Source of the DNA: Megaleporinus macrocephalus
Taxonomy: Eukaryota; Chordata; Actinopteri; Characiformes; Anostomidae
Direction: 5' to 3'
Assembly: GCA_021613375.1 (NCBI GenBank)
Contig: CM038706.1
Span: forward strand, 23,187,366 to 23,251,365
Length of the DNA stretch: 64,000 bases
The number at the start of each line of letters is the position of its first letter. The first letter of the stretch is position 1. The notes under the pieces were generated by a model. The model was not told where the DNA came from. It made no database searches and saw only the letters and a program-made list of their open reading frames with translations. This document shows positions 26,915 to 41,103 of this stretch, piece after piece. The translations under genes were made by a program, and so were the position numbers.

Positions 26915-27720
26915 GCACGTATTGGAAGCTCATAACATTTCAATAAATGACTCAGGACTGATTCAGGACTTTGTGGACTGGTGTCTGCAGAACCACCTCC
27001 AGATAAATGCGGGGAAGACCAAAGAACTGGTGGTGGATTTCCGCAGATGCAGGCATCCCCCTCCATCAGTGAACATTCAGTGGACTCTTACAAGTATCTG
27101 GGTGTTCACCTAAACAACAAACTGGATTGGTCAGTTAACACCACTGCACTTTACAGAAAAGGCCAGAGCAGACTCTACCTACTGAGGAGACTGAGGTCAT
27201 TTGGAGTGCAGGGAAAACTCCTGAGGACCTTTTTCGACACAGTGGTGGCATCCGCCATCTTTTAAACAGTGGTCTGTTGGGGCAGCAGCATCTTGACGAC
27301 AGACAAGAAGAGACTGGACAAACTCATAAAGAGGGCCAGCTCTGTCCTGGGAAGCCCCCTAGACCCAGTGCAGGTGGTAGGAGACAGGAGGATGTTAGCC
27401 AAGGCACTGGGCAGCTCTTTCAGCGACAGGCCGCTTGATTCTATAACCAGCACAGCAGACCACACATACACAGCGGACTACATACACACACACTTCACAC
27501 TTCACACTTACAGAGTGTGTAATGTAATGTGTAATATTTTACATTTAATATATAAATACAATCCTAAGAGTTCTTGACTTTTTATTATTTATATTGTATA
27601 TACTGTACTGTTTTCTTTATCTATTTTTTGTACTGAGTGCCTTGCTATACATTTGCTGCTGTAACACTGTGAATTTTCCCACTGTGGGACTAATAAAGGA
27701 TTATCTTACCTTATTTTAAG
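26915..27720 (+). mobile_element. 5'-truncated non-LTR retrotransposon (RT C-terminus and 3' end)
   Basis: Encodes DFVDWCLQNHLQINAGKTKE, then after a frameshift near 27080 YKYLGVHLNNKLDW and RLYLLRRLRSFGVQGKLL. After a stop at 27262 it continues VVCWGSSILTTDKKRLDKLI and RASSVLG. These are the C-terminal reverse transcriptase and following region of Jockey/CR1/L2-type LINEs. The 3' end CCCACTGTGGGACTAATAAAGGATTATCTTA is the usual tail of such fish elements. Dead copy. Confidence 0.85.
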
Positions 27721-30700
27721 AAAAAAACTGTGTGCCTAAATCATCACACTTGCCTTAAACTGAGTTGGGTTAGGTAATCTCAAATAGACTTGTTTATGTG
27801 GTTTCTGTATCAATGTATCACATAGTCTCAAATGTAATAATTGCAAAAATAAAAACAGGAGTAGCAGCCATAACACTGAATTCTATATATACTTTTGTTT
27901 TTGCTTGTATAAATAATATTCACACACCATACATGTCTTGGGTGATTGACTAGGTTTGGTTAAGGGGAAAATTGTTCAGGTTTATTTTCCACCAACTACA
28001 AAACAGCTTAATATACTCAATCATCAGCTGAAGGTTTACATCATCTCCATTCTACACCTTTACACTTCTTACATTTCTCTCTCTCTCTCTTTTTCCCTCT
28101 CTCTGTCTCTCTTTCTCTCTCTCTCTGTTCTAAAACCAGTAAGGTGACAAATGGATCACAGATGAGTGACTGGAAGAGAGTCCATCTGTCTAGATTGGAT
28201 ACATATTTAAAGGCCCATTCTTATACATTATTCATGCAAAGTCATTGTGCTCGACCTTACACACACACGCAGTATATGGATGAGCAGTGGCTGGTGTAAA
28301 TAATTAAGGCACTACATCGGCTGTGTGTGTGGGGCTATAGGTGCAGGAGATGAACTGTGGAGAGATTTATGGCTGAGCGTGAGGCTTTCTGACCCACAGG
28401 CATCAGTGGGCTTCACAGCGCAGGCTAATAACTAATCTGAGCTTAGAGAGGAGTCTGCCTTCTAATGCATCACTGCCATTATTCCGTTTTAGGCTGGACT
28501 TCCACATGCAGTCTCATACTCAACTGTTCTGTCCATTATCTTTGTTTTCTCCCAAGAGCTCTCCCTTCATTATTCCCTATTTCTTCATTTCTCTTCATTA
28601 CAATGTGCAAAAACATGCATACATACAAATACAGCAGTTTTTATACACTGTCCCATATGCATTCAAATATATCTGCTGGCCGATCTCCAAAACTGTAACT
28701 TACTCCTGGAAAGTCCCAGAAAGCTATTTTAAGTGGTCTGATATAAAATAATGCAGTATGATAAAAACCTGTATGTCCTAGCTGTAATAGAACAATGTTT
28801 TAAATATCAGGTTAATAACCATCTCATGATTTTCTATCAGTGAGCTTAAACTCTTGGAATGTCTGATTTCTATCACAACCATTGTAAACAGATCTGACTG
28901 GTTTGTTCTCAAACCACTCTAAATATCTGTGCTTACATTTGATTGTGCAGAATTGTAAAAAAATAAGTGCATTTCCTTTTTAAAATGGTATTTAATGTAA
29001 GTGAAATAATACTTTAAGAAATGTTAGATCATTTTATTGCTCTATTTATCATGAAATGTTCACACAATGTAACCGGAAGCTTGTTCAAAGGAAGGTGTTC
29101 AAAGTTATACCAGGTTTTGATATGACAGCAACAAAATAAAAAACAAAATCATATAAAATAGTATATACATACATTAACATATCTCTACAAAGAGCATTTC
29201 AAATCAACCCACTCTAATTTGTTAATGTCTTGAAAGGAAAATTCCTTTAACCTCAGAAAAAAAAACGTTTGTACATTTATTTAAAAACAGGCATGTGGCC
29301 ATAGATGGGGTGGACATACAGGGTCCAACATTTTTCTAGCAAAGCATTTTTTGATTCACTTACAAGTTTTATTATTCATTAAATCTTTTTGAACTGTTTC
29401 ACCCAAACGGTCTCTGTCTTCACCCCCTACAGCATCAGGCCAGTAGCAGTGGTAATGTGAAACTAGCAAATACCTAGAAACCAGTTTTAGCTTTGCTGAA
29501 GTTAAATTCTATTAGATTGTGATGCCTTATAGGCCAACCCCTGCAGCATTTAAGGTGGAATGGAAGATTCAAACATGGAGCTGATGCATTATTTTCCAAA
29601 CTTTTGGGTAAGTGTTGTAAAGTCAACATCATTTTTCCTCACTTTTCCAATATCAGGACTGCTATATTGCTAATGTAAGTTCTCCAGTGGATTTTCTGAT
29701 GTAGTCCAGATGTTTATAATAACAAAAATATCTCCAGCAGCTCCAGTGCTTTCTCACTGTGAATTACACACACACACAAATTTACACACTCTATTGCTAT
29801 TGTAGTGAGACCACACTACAGCACAGAGGAGTGTTAGAGGACTTGAATTGGAGGAGATGTGAATGATGCCAAAAGTTGAGTAATGGCTTACTGAAGGAGT
29901 GAGTGGAGAGGTGAGATTGCTGTAATGACTTTGGAGTGCTCAGGTGGGCCTCACACAAACACACACATACACATCTGCTGCTTTACAGATCAAAATGATG
30001 GCTGTAGTGTATTGGGCAGTAAATGTCACATGTGGAAGGCAACATGTGCTCCAGTGTCACTATAAATCACTGCAGTTCAACGCTATATATCTGTTCATTA
30101 GCCGAGTGACAGGTGGACTTCGCAGCAGAGCACAGCTAGCTAATGATGATCTTAAGTGGAAGCAATACAATTAGCAAATTAAGCAGAGCCTTTTAGGCGT
30201 GACAAATGTTTTAGAGCCTCCAGAGGCTGCTTTGCCTTGGTGTCAAGCTGAGAAGCATATTTTCTTTCCAGGTTTCATTAACCTTTAGGTCGTGCAGACA
30301 TTCAGGTTACAGCCTCAGGTTGACAGAGGTTGAAGACCCTGCCTTTGAGGCTGGCATGTAACAGCAAGGCAAGCCAGACTCCAGCCTGCATAAAAATGCC
30401 TCATTTTCTGTGCTTATAAGAAATAGGTGAATCAATAATTGCTGCAGATGCTCAAACTGAGTTTTTCTGCTTTTTTTTAAAGAAGCATAGTTACAGTTAA
30501 AGTGGAGTCTCTGTGCATCCATACTGGCAGCCTAGGTAACTGCATGGAGCAGCACTTAAGCAATTATTACTAGCATTAACAACACACCCCAAACTTTTCT
30601 AAAACCTTTGCTTAAACACCAACTTGTTGCTTAGATATGTATACAATAAGCCTATTCAAATATTGTGCATCACAAAATGCAAGTATGATCGTGCTACAAT

Positions 30701-30850
30701 AAAGACCTCATGTATATGGGCGGAGCAATGGCTTTTATGTTGCCTATTGAACAACACGAGCCCTGCCTTCTTTGCAATCTGGTAAGGCTAGTATCCCAAT
30801 TCCATTTCCCCAATACAGTTAAAAGTGAAATTTGGAGAAGCAGCCTTCAG
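27721..30850. other. Intergenic, no gene seen
   Basis: Pyrimidine tract at 28077-28128. Otherwise AT-rich with no protein-like frame. Confidence 0.45.
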
Positions 30851-30960
<110 letters not shown>

Positions 30961-31124
30961 TGTTACCCCTTCTATATTCTGCTTAATATCTTTTTTTCCT
31001 TCTTTCTATACATTTGAGTCACTGTCATGGATGTAAAAGAAGTAGAGGGAGAGGGCAGCAGGAAAAGTAGTTGCTTACTGAAATAATCCCCCCTTTTCCA
31101 CATTAAAATAGATCCTATCTTATG

Positions 31125-31245
31125 TAAACCACAGTTCCAAAAATGTTGGGACAATATGTGAAGTGCATACTGTAAAAAAGCAGAGTCAGTTCTGTGTGTG
31201 TAAATTACAAAGCATAATATTCACTAATTTAAATCATAATGTTTT
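31125..31245. mobile_element. Dispersed repeat end
   Basis: ACCACAGTTCCAAAAATGTTGGGACA matches ACAACCACAATTTCCAAAAAGTTGGGA at 31520-31547, a motif common at the ends of a dispersed fish repeat. The two fragments bracket the AT array at 31444-31515. Confidence 0.45.
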
Positions 31246-31274
31246 TAATATTAACTAATAAATAAATAAATGCA

Positions 31275-31400
31275 TACACCGATCAGCCATAACATTAACA
31301 TTAACATTAACATTAATACACTCACTGTTCATTTCATCAGTGTCACTCATATATGAGCACTTTGAAGTTCTGTTTCTGATATTTCTGATACATTGCTCTT
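31275..31400. mobile_element. Dispersed repeat fragment, related to 60505-60900
   Basis: ACACCGATCAGCCATAACATTA followed by four ACATTA-type repeats and CACTCACTGTTCATTTCATCAG...GAGCACTTTGAAGTTC, similar to the head of the element at 60505. Confidence 0.5.
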
Positions 31401-31441
31401 CCATCTTCTATATATATCCATCTATATTCCTATATATTCCA

Positions 31442-31443
<2 letters not shown>

Positions 31444-31515
<72 letters not shown>
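31444..31515. repeat. (AT)n microsatellite
   Basis: About 72 bp of AT bracketed by two fragments of one dispersed repeat. Confidence 0.95.
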
Positions 31516-31521
<6 letters not shown>

Positions 31522-31600
31522 CAACCACAATTTCCAAAAAGTTGGGATTCTGTGTAAAATGTAAATACATGTGGTTGTTGCAGGTATTATTTTCAGAATA
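31516..31600. mobile_element. Dispersed repeat end, second copy
   Basis: TACAACCACAATTTCCAAAAAGTTGGGATT, then TGTAAATACATG. See 31125-31245. Confidence 0.45.
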
Positions 31601-33999
31601 TATTGAAAATGAACTTAAAAATATTGCAATTAATACTACTTGGTATGACCTTATTGAGATCAGGAAAGATTCATGCTAATGCTGCTTTGATAAAGGTTAC
31701 AGTAGGTTAAAAATGCAAGCTCCAGGTTTAATCCTAGTTTCTCTGGGTTTAATCCTAATGCTAACACTTTTTATGTTTCTTAGTACTAGATGATCTGGCA
31801 TGCTAACATTAGCATCCATCACTATTACCATCCCGGTGCTCAGAGGTGCTTTTATACGTTTTATTCCCTCAGTGCATCTATAAAACTGATGCTGGGCACA
31901 CATGCAAGATTTACTGCGGCTATAAAGCTCTTTGTTTATTTGCACTGTAGCATATCAAGGCAGAGCGAGTGGCGGGAGTGGTGGTATTAAACACTGGTCT
32001 GTGGTCTGTGATGAATCAGATTATGAGCATGTGAGAACCCGCATTAAATTACCGCAATATGCTTGGAGTAACTCTATCAAACTCCAAATAACAACTTTAA
32101 TAACTTCAGTATTCGTGTGTAAGCAATATAGCAGCATCAGAAAAACACATCAATCGTTTACTCTTCTGACACTAATGACGCTCAAGAGGCGCAGCGAGTG
32201 CTCTCAGCAACAAGCAGCAGTGGACAAATTTTACATTTTCATCTGTTAGGAAAGTGTAGAGGGGCACATGTGGGTATTATGGTAATTAACTGAAATTAGC
32301 GGCATCTCATTTTGTTGGCAAGTCATTTCTGTAACTTGACCCCCCCGCCCCCCCCCTCATATTGACTCTCTTGTATGATCAGCAAAGCACTGTATCTAAT
32401 ACTTTTCCATTATCAGCTCTACATCTCCCCAACTGCCTTAAAGCTTAATTAGCAAATCTATTACTAAACACTGCTGCTTATGTTGCTAGTCAGCAGCCAG
32501 CATTCTTTGGAGTGAATAAACATTCAGGAACCTTTAAAGAAAAATAAAGGTTCCTAAATGGTTCTTGGTTGTGAGGTACTAACTCGTATTTGGTACAGAA
32601 CACACAGTTCAGCAGTTCTTTACACAACCATCCAGTGAAAGGAACTGGAAGTGTTTTTTTTTTCTATTGTTCCAAGATCTCTTTCTATATTTTTTTATTG
32701 GGCTTGGCAGTGTGATGTTAAGATTAGGGATGCAAACCTACTTTTTTAAAACCAAGTATGAGTACATATATTTTAGAACTTACACCATAAATTACCTGCT
32801 TATAATGAATAAGTCTTCTGTTAATGAAAATCAGTACCTTAAGAGTTAAATAATTGAAATATAGCTTGGATTAAGAAGGCTTAGAGGGCTAAAAGCTGGT
32901 TTAGATCTACATTAGGAAAGTAGAGCTCGCTGTTCCAAATGATTTCGCCCATGCTGATTTATTCAGAACAACATGCTGCATACAGAGTACTGAGCGACTG
33001 AGCTGCAGCTGTACACTGAACCGTACACGGGAGAGCAGTTACAGTTAGCATGATAACCATAGCGCATTTATGTAGTTTGGTTAGAGAGGAAGAATGTAGA
33101 AATGTTTATGTGGGGATTTCTTAGTTTCTTGTATAAAAGGACAATGGTTTTTAGTGTCTAGCTATATTGTGAATTTCTGTGCTTTCTCTGTTTTCATGTC
33201 ACTGTTTATGTTGTTTTTTGATTCTGGAATAAAAGTTTTAGTTTGGACCAGACTTGGAACTCCATTGGGTTTATTAAGGAAATTCTTTACATTAAAACTA
33301 TTAAAAATTAATATTATTTTATTCAGTCAAACAGAGAAAAGTCAACACCCATATTAAGAAAGCATATGTCCCCATATATCTCGTGAAAGCAGCTTTCATT
33401 GTGTTCATGTAAGTTTATATATATAGGTTCAAATCTCAGTGTATTTCTGACTGAAGGTCATTCTAAAATGAGTGCCATTTTAATTTAGCAATTTCCAAAA
33501 CTTTCATGAAGAGCAAACTTTTCTTTAAAAAAGACCACAATCTGGAAATAATGTTAATCCTAAAAAAGGCATAAAATCCTTTTTAATATTAATATTATCC
33601 ATTTTATTCAGACATTATTTGAGTGGTACCACATTAATTTTTTTTGACCATTCAAAATGAAAATAAAAAATCAGTAATTTAAGTATGCAGCTTTTAAATG
33701 TTTTATTAAAAGAGCATTTAAGATACTCCTAATGACTGATAAAGGTTATTTATATACTTACTTTCCAAATACACAAAAAAGGAACTTCATGAAAAACTGT
33801 AAAATGTGGTAGAGGGAGAGGAGGCATTCAAAATTACAAATGAAATTAAAAACTTTGGTCATGGTGCTGAAAAACTGAGAAGGTATTTATCACTAGAACT
33901 TCTAGACCATAAATGAGAATATTTTAACAGATGACTCCCACTTTACACATCCAGTGTGATCGAGAATGTCCTGGAAAATAATTTGGAATTCACTGCTGA
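31601..33999. other. Intergenic, no gene seen
   Basis: A C-run at 32341-32358. Nothing else recognised. Confidence 0.45.
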
Positions 34000-34330
34000 G
34001 TGAGTGGCTGATAAAGATAATGAGGGACTAAGTGAAAGTGATAATGAGTGTGTGAGTGAGAGAGTGAAAGAGATATTAAGCAAGAGAATGGAAGACAATG
34101 AGTGAGCGACAAAAAGATGAGCGAGTGATTGCAAGATAATGAGTGAGTGAAAGAGATAATGAGCAAATGAGTGAGTGAGTGACAGAATGAAAGCGACAGT
34201 AGGTGAATGAATGAGATAATGAAAGAGAATGAAAGATGTAATGTGAGAAAAAGTGTGAAAAAAAACAAATCAGTGAAAGAGATAACAGGTGACTGAGTGT
34301 AAGACATGATAAGTGAATGAATTAAAGAGT
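34000..34330. repeat. Degenerate GAGTGA/GATAATGA tandem repeat
   Basis: Purine-rich irregular repetition of GAGTGAGTGA, AAGAGATAATGAG and related words without fixed period. The open frames on the minus strand are artefacts. Confidence 0.75.
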
Positions 34331-37300
34331 GAGTGGGTGCCAGCTTGAGTCATTTAATCAGCTGCAGCATTCACTCAGCTTACATCACACGGGTATTGAT
34401 ATGTTTATATTGATATGTTTTCATGAGTAGTGCGGTAGCCCGATATCCGATATCTGTATTGACGCATCCCTAGTAATGATGTAGCATCTTATGGTTGATC
34501 ATTCTACCCGGTTCTAAACACATTAATGGTATTCCTCTTCTACTTGCATTTGTTGGTTTACCTGACCCGTAGTTCAGGCCCTCACAAAATACATTGGAAG
34601 AGCTAACTAGCATGTGGATCTACATGGCTGCCAAATGAAAGATTAGAACAAAATCAAGGAAAGCAGATTGTAAAGGGAGCTTTCCTCAGCTATTCAAACA
34701 CAGCTCTAATTAGACAGCACATGGCACATCTCAGTGAGACTTCCAGTGAATATCAGCCTCTATAGCTCAAAAAGCAGATCTTATGCTGAAATGATTGCAT
34801 ACCAGAAAAATGTGAAAATGACAGCTGATTTCAGAAAGAAACCACCACCCTTACTGGGAACGCATGACTTCACAGAGAAAATCTTGGGCTGTCAGCCTTC
34901 CACCCTTAAAGATCTTTTAAAAAAAAACATGACTAACTACTCACTCTAGTCACTCTTTTTTCCAGCATGTTCCATCTCTGCGGAGAGCAAGAGTAACAGC
35001 ACTAAAGAATCTGACCACCACCTCCACAGCTTCCTTCCCCCAATCAGTCATGCTTCTAAACAGCTTTAAACTGCTGCACACACACTTTATTACACACACT
35101 GTAATGCACATAACTACTGTCCATCACGTGCCATAGTCTTTCAGTGCTCATATGCTCCTAGCTCTACGTTCTATTTATGTGCCACGGTACTTGATTATAT
35201 CTGTACTTACATCTCATTGCACATCCCTTTATTGCAGATTGTTTCCATACTCTTTATCTGATGTTACATATACTATATTTCCATACATATGTATTGTACA
35301 TATAGTATATCAATTTATATATCAGTTTTTTGTTTACTTTTGAGATCTGCAAAAATATGTACACCTTAGGTCCATAAAATTAATGAAAACTTTCAACATA
35401 ATTTAGTGCATTCATCATGTTTATAGTAATATAGCTTATAGTGTCCTTTGTTTACTACTTGCTGAAAGGCTAATCAGGCCTAGTGAAATATTCCAGTAAT
35501 AAGCCAGTGTTTGCGGTGAATATCCATTTGTAAAATGCACATTGACTTTAAGTGACTTGAAAATTCTAAATTACTTAAAGTGCTTACGCACTTAAGTCAC
35601 ATAGCGGCTCGGAAAAAGAGATTGTTGTCATTGGATCCACCACCAAAAAGCATGTTTTTATCCATTGTTTTGCGCCTTTCATTAACTGGTTTAGATATAT
35701 CCCTATCTAATCTAATTCAATTTTAAACATGACAAAACACAAGAAAACAGTAATCTCTTTGCCATAGAATGGAAAACAGTATTAACAGTTTCATAGTTGA
35801 ATAAGGAGAGTTCAGTAAATAGACCTTTTACAATGGTCTGATTGCAGTACTTCAGGCACTGCTACCATTTCCTTCAAATACAAACCCATTTTTGCAAAAG
35901 AGGCAAATAAAACGAGGCAATTCCAAAATCCTAGACTGTTACATAGGAGTGTTGATTAATCCCTACACCCCCAAAATTTACATACGGCAACATACCTTTT
36001 TCTAAGAAACAGGCTAAATTTGGCTTCCTATTCACCAGCTTCTTGATCCCTAAATGCTACAGCTGGACCAGAATTGGCCTCCAATTAAGGTTTAATAGAA
36101 TAAGGAAGCTTCAGCATCCACATCTTTAAGATTCAAAGTTATTAGTTTGCTCTGCACATTTTACTCCAGACATTTTCTTAAACCTTGGAGAATATCGTGC
36201 AGCTATTGCTTAGTTTGACCCTGAGAAGTTCCACCTTTCTCAGCATCATAAACAACAGCCGCCTGCAGCCTTTCCTTGTGATTTTATCCACTTTCTGCTG
36301 GTTTGAATCCAAATAAAAATAAATGGAAAGTTTTAAATCGAAATAGTTTAAATACTATGACTGAGTTTATTAACCAGAGGTGTTTTCCTGTCTGTGCCTA
36401 TTTCCACATGTTGCTTGCATGTTGTTACGATCATCGCGGTGTCTCACTGCAAACCAGCAAATCACTTCACCACAAACAGGACCAATTTTATTGATTAGAA
36501 ATATGAGTGTAAAACTGCATCTGGATATTTTCTGCTCTGACCAAAGTCTCATACCTTCTATGTAGCAATCAGAGAACAATTCAAATCCATTCTGTGGCTC
36601 CTTTTAATGTGCATGTGAGTTTTTGCAGCATGAAAAAAAGAACTAACCATGCCTACATGGTGGAACGAGCTCTCAACGGAGTGCGGCAAAACATACTTTC
36701 CGAAGCCTGTTCTGTATGCATGTCCAAGCCCGGACAGAAGCTTTATTTGTAAGCGTGTAGAAAAGGGCGTAACTTAAAAAAAAAAAAAAAGGAAAGATTT
36801 ATAGACTGCTATGAGACTGCATTTCATGTTCTTGTGCACATAGTAATGGTTCATCAAAATTTCATCAGGCTTTCATGGCCAGTCATGCTTTGCTGCACCT
36901 TTGAGTTCATATCTGCTTCTTCTGTCTGTGCTTCGTCTTCAGAAGATGAAAGGGCTCACCTGGCAAACGTGAGGCAGCCTGGAAGCAGGCGGGAAAGCTG
37001 AGCTGCATTTCTCCCACGAGCAACATGTCTTATCTCTGTCTTTTGATGGCGTGCAGAGAAGTGATGCTGAGGGCCTTTGAGTTTCAACTGACATATGTTT
37101 TTCACAGTATTACACAGTATCTCTCAATCTCTCACTGGCACACGGGTCAGTTATGTAGTCGTGCATAAATGTCTGTTTATCAAAGAAGCTTTGATTTGGA
37201 CTGAACTGGATTTATTTGCTTTCTTTCAAGTTGTGCTGTGATCTCTAGATCTTTTTTGCAATTTCAAATTCTTCCCTCCTTATTCTCCCTCTCTCTCATC

Positions 37301-38539
37301 TCTGTGTCCCTCTCACTGTTCACCTTGTACTACTGTAACCCTGTTTATATCGTTTTATATTTAGCTACTGACACAATGTATGTTTTATTTTTCTTATGAA
37401 ACATAAAGGATGCACGCTTTATCTCTGAAAGAGTGTAGTGTTCCTTTATGTGTTCCTTTCCTGTGTGGAGAAGTACACACACACTTTTAGTAGCATTCCA
37501 ACCCTTTGAATCCTTTCCAAACCAGCAGATACTCTGAACAATAACATTTTTCGTTCATCTAGCAAGAACACACTGAATCAGGAGATGTTTTAGGATACAT
37601 TCCCTGAAGCAAGCATTTCTCCTCCCAGGTCTGAATTTGCAGACAGCAGCTCTGCTCTTTTCAGATATGTCTCTACCTTCCTTAACAGACGGTTCAGCAA
37701 GCTGAGTGCTGAGAGAGTTTTTCAGTGGAGATTTTTTATTGGCCTCATCAGTGTCAAATCCGTGATCTGTCTTCACTAAGACACGGCTTTTAATCTATTC
37801 CCTCTCACCACTCTCCTGCTGCCTTCTCCTCTTATGCTAATCACCCAGGCCTGTAATCGCTGCCTGCAGAGACAGAGCTCAGTAGTACGCAGGTGCTGTC
37901 CAATTGGGTGTGCATACTAAGAATAAGCATGAGATTTACATGTGACTTTCTGCATGGGCGCTAATGGGCACATGTATATAAGTATAGTTATCCTAAATTA
38001 TCTTACGATGGCATCACAAAGTCTTTTTTAAAGATTTTTTTTTGGAATAAAAAAAAAGTTTGGTGTATCTACACATTGTTAAAGTTTCAAGATGTGCCAT
38101 TCACTCCACAGTTCATACAGTCCATATATTGTCAGTGTCTGAAAAAAAATGTATCTCCATGGTAAGGGCGAAAACAATCATTTAACTTTGAATGGAAGTT
38201 CAAGGGTAACCAACTGACTTCTGCCTAATTAAATAGCTGAGACAGTAAATCCAAGTAGTTTGATGTGAAATTTTCTGTTCTAGAGAAACTTACCAAGCCA
38301 TCATTCATAATTCACACTGCTGGAGTTTAACAGAGACTCATTTTCAATGTTTATAATTTTATTTTTCTACTGGAATATGTTTAAAATCTTTATATTTTCA
38401 CAAAAAAACTTTTTCTTTCATACTTCTTTTTTTTTTTTCATAAAATGCTGTTGGAGCTCCGGGGTCATTAAGCCCCACTATGGTAAGATTAGTCAGCATG
38501 CACACTTTGTTTTGATAAGTCTACAAACTCTACAAACTA
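34331..38539. other. Intergenic, no gene seen
   Basis: CCGATATCCGATATC at 34439 and GACGCATCCCTA at 34462 look like the end of the element type at 40876. A poly-A run lies at 36777-36791. No gene. Confidence 0.45.
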
Positions 38540-38760
38540 GAGTGTGAGGGGCATGCCATGCCTGATGGACTATGTTATGAGATGATGTCACCCTGTTACA
38601 GTTAAAAGGGCTGGAACTTCAGGCAGCTGAGAAAAGTGGTTTCTGTGGGAGAGAGTTTCTCCCTTTATAAATTTGCAGACAGTTTAAATTCACAAAAAGC
38701 CACATAACACACTGAAAGGAGAAGAACAGAAAAGCATAATAGGTCCTCTTTAATGCCTTA
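38540..38760. mobile_element. Interspersed non-autonomous element
   Basis: GACTATGTTATGAGATGATGTCACCCTGTTACAG, GGGCTGGAACTTCAGGCAGC and AGAACAGAAAAGCATAATAGG match the middle of the repeats at 6391 and 8675. No coding potential. Ends not defined. Confidence 0.6.
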
Positions 38761-39850
38761 AAAAGCTGCCTCATAAAAAAGTTATTACACTAAGTGGTTA
38801 TGAATACACTGCTGTATACTTATTTTCGTTTACATCTACTCCTACTCGACCACTACCAACATTTAAAAACTCAGAACACATGTAGCTTCACTGGTGGATT
38901 TGGGTGGTAAATACAATGACTATATGAAGAATCCAGGTTCCTATCACCACCTCTGTAAAGAGTGTTTGTAGGATTTTTTTTTTTTAAATAGACCAGCAAA
39001 AACAAACTTTTTATGATTTTTAGTCTAGAGCAGTAGTCCAGTGCAGTGATATTACACAGAGTGTTTTAGCTGTGCTTTTAAATGAGGTGAGGTCAGCCAA
39101 TCGGTAGAGAGATATTAACTTATTTTAGTCTTAAAGGCACAGTAACTAACTGTAAGAGTGATGGAGCGGTGAAAATAAGTAGGGTATCGTAATCAAAATT
39201 AATACAAATACACAAATTATTGCCCATTTCTCTGTGTGCTTCTGACACGCTAAACTCCCATTCCCTGCATAACCCAACACTAATTGAAGGATTAATTAGC
39301 TGATAAGTGCCCTACTGCACGACTAGTCATGGAAGAAAAATAATCAAAAGCTTGTTTTGTGCCACGGCCTCGCCTTTTACTTCTGCATTTTAATGAGCTG
39401 CTGAATATTCAACACAAGCAGAAAGAGCAGAAAGTTTTATTCAGATTTTTTAGGCACAGATTTATTTTCTCACAGTGTTGAATTTGTATTTTTTCACAGA
39501 TTACACAAATCTATTAACAGGTGAAGAGCACGACGCCTGGGCGCTGACACAGACAGACTGGCTACTAATGTCTGGAACGAGAACCAGACGAAAAGGACAG
39601 ACGAGAGAGTACGGCGAAACAAAGGACAAAGCCAGCATGAGCTCACACACGTTCACTAGCATATGCAATCAAACCCACACGCACACACCTGTAAACACTC
39701 ACACATTCACGTACTCTCTCATGCGGTCATGCAAGCCATTGACTTTTACTTAGTTATTCTTCTAATGCAAGCAAACAATGGCTATGAGAAAAGTATAAGA
39801 CACTGTTAAAAATGCTGATTCTAATGTGTCAAACGGTTGCACACCTAATA

Positions 39851-40073
39851 ACATATCATCGCTGTCCAAAACAAACAAAAACTAAACAAATGTATCTCCA
39901 AAATACTAACTTTACAGTTAAGTATCCAAGTTATTTCAAAGTCTGCTCATGTAAAGAGATGTTCTGTTGATCTGTTCATCATGAAATGTCTAGCCTATAT
40001 AAAGGACAGCTGCTGTTTTCAAATAATTGAAATTACATGTACTTTTTCTTTTGTGGCTCAGCGACTATATGTT
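39851..40073. mobile_element. Same TIR family, longer copy
   Basis: Left end ACATATCATCGCTGTCC, right end (reverse complement) AACATATAGTCGCTGAGC. About 223 bp, interior diverged. Confidence 0.65.
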
Positions 40074-40875
40074 ACGTGGACCCAACAGTTTTGCTTGGTT
40101 TTGCCAAGAATTGTGTTGATGTAATACATTATATTCAACGGTTTGACACATGATAATGCAAAACACCATTTTTTTCAGTGCATTCCTGTAATGCCTTCAT
40201 CATCTAGTTGCCTAAAAATATAAACAGACTTTATTTTATACATATTCATTGCTATTATATGTTCTGCATAAGGTGTGCTAAATGTTCACTAAACACTGAC
40301 TGAGTGAAAGAGTGATGTACTCAGGCTTACGGGACACAACACAGACCTATACATAATTCTAACTTTAGAAAACATGTTGGCTACACTGCAACGCGATGAC
40401 GGAGCCTAGTCTCCGTACAGACACCACACAACGTATAATTCTACTGTAGTAAACAAGCCGACTAACAGGGATAGGACAAAAGACAAAAAAGGGTCAAGGG
40501 TCACACAGTAGCATCAGTAGACTACATGGATACAATCTCTCCACACACCCTGCTTTTAGAAAGCGACTACTGGTCAGAGTACGTTAGAACTGCACATTAA
40601 CCATGCTTTAAATGTTCCACACATAACATACAGCTTAAACAGCGGCAGAAGCACACTAAACTGCCTACATGAACAGATAAACTTTACAAAAGGCATCAAT
40701 GGCTTTGTCATAAGCTAACAAGGAATTATTCAGTTGCTCGTCGCTTTGCTGTCTTCTATTTGACCCATACAGTGAAAAAAGTCTTAAACTGGTATATTTA
40801 AATATGTAGCTCATTTCTACATGAACACTATTTTCTCCTTCCTTTCACCTGCTTCCCACAATGCTTAATTTTTAT

Positions 40876-41103
40876 TAGTGCTGCACAGATACCGATATGG
40901 TATTGGTATCGGCGCCGATACTGGCACTTACACACAGTATCGGTATCGGCAATAGAGAGTGGAAGACTATAAATATCAGGATTTATAGCCATATATCAAG
41001 CATTTAAATCAGAGTTGGTATCGGTACTTGGTATCAGCAGATACCTGAAAAGCGGGTATCGGTATTGGTATCGGTAAGGAAAAAGTGGTATCAGTGCATC
41101 CCT
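40876..41103. mobile_element. Palindrome-rich TIR element
   Basis: Ends AGTGCTGCACAGATACC and (reverse complement) AGGGATGCACTGATACC. The interior is many direct and inverted copies of GGTATCGG/CCGATACC. Similar ends occur near 34433-34472. No coding sequence. Confidence 0.65.

Noticed and set aside
39475..39753. 92-codon frame with polar composition
   Set aside because: No family resemblance, no splice context, tail is CA-rich low complexity.
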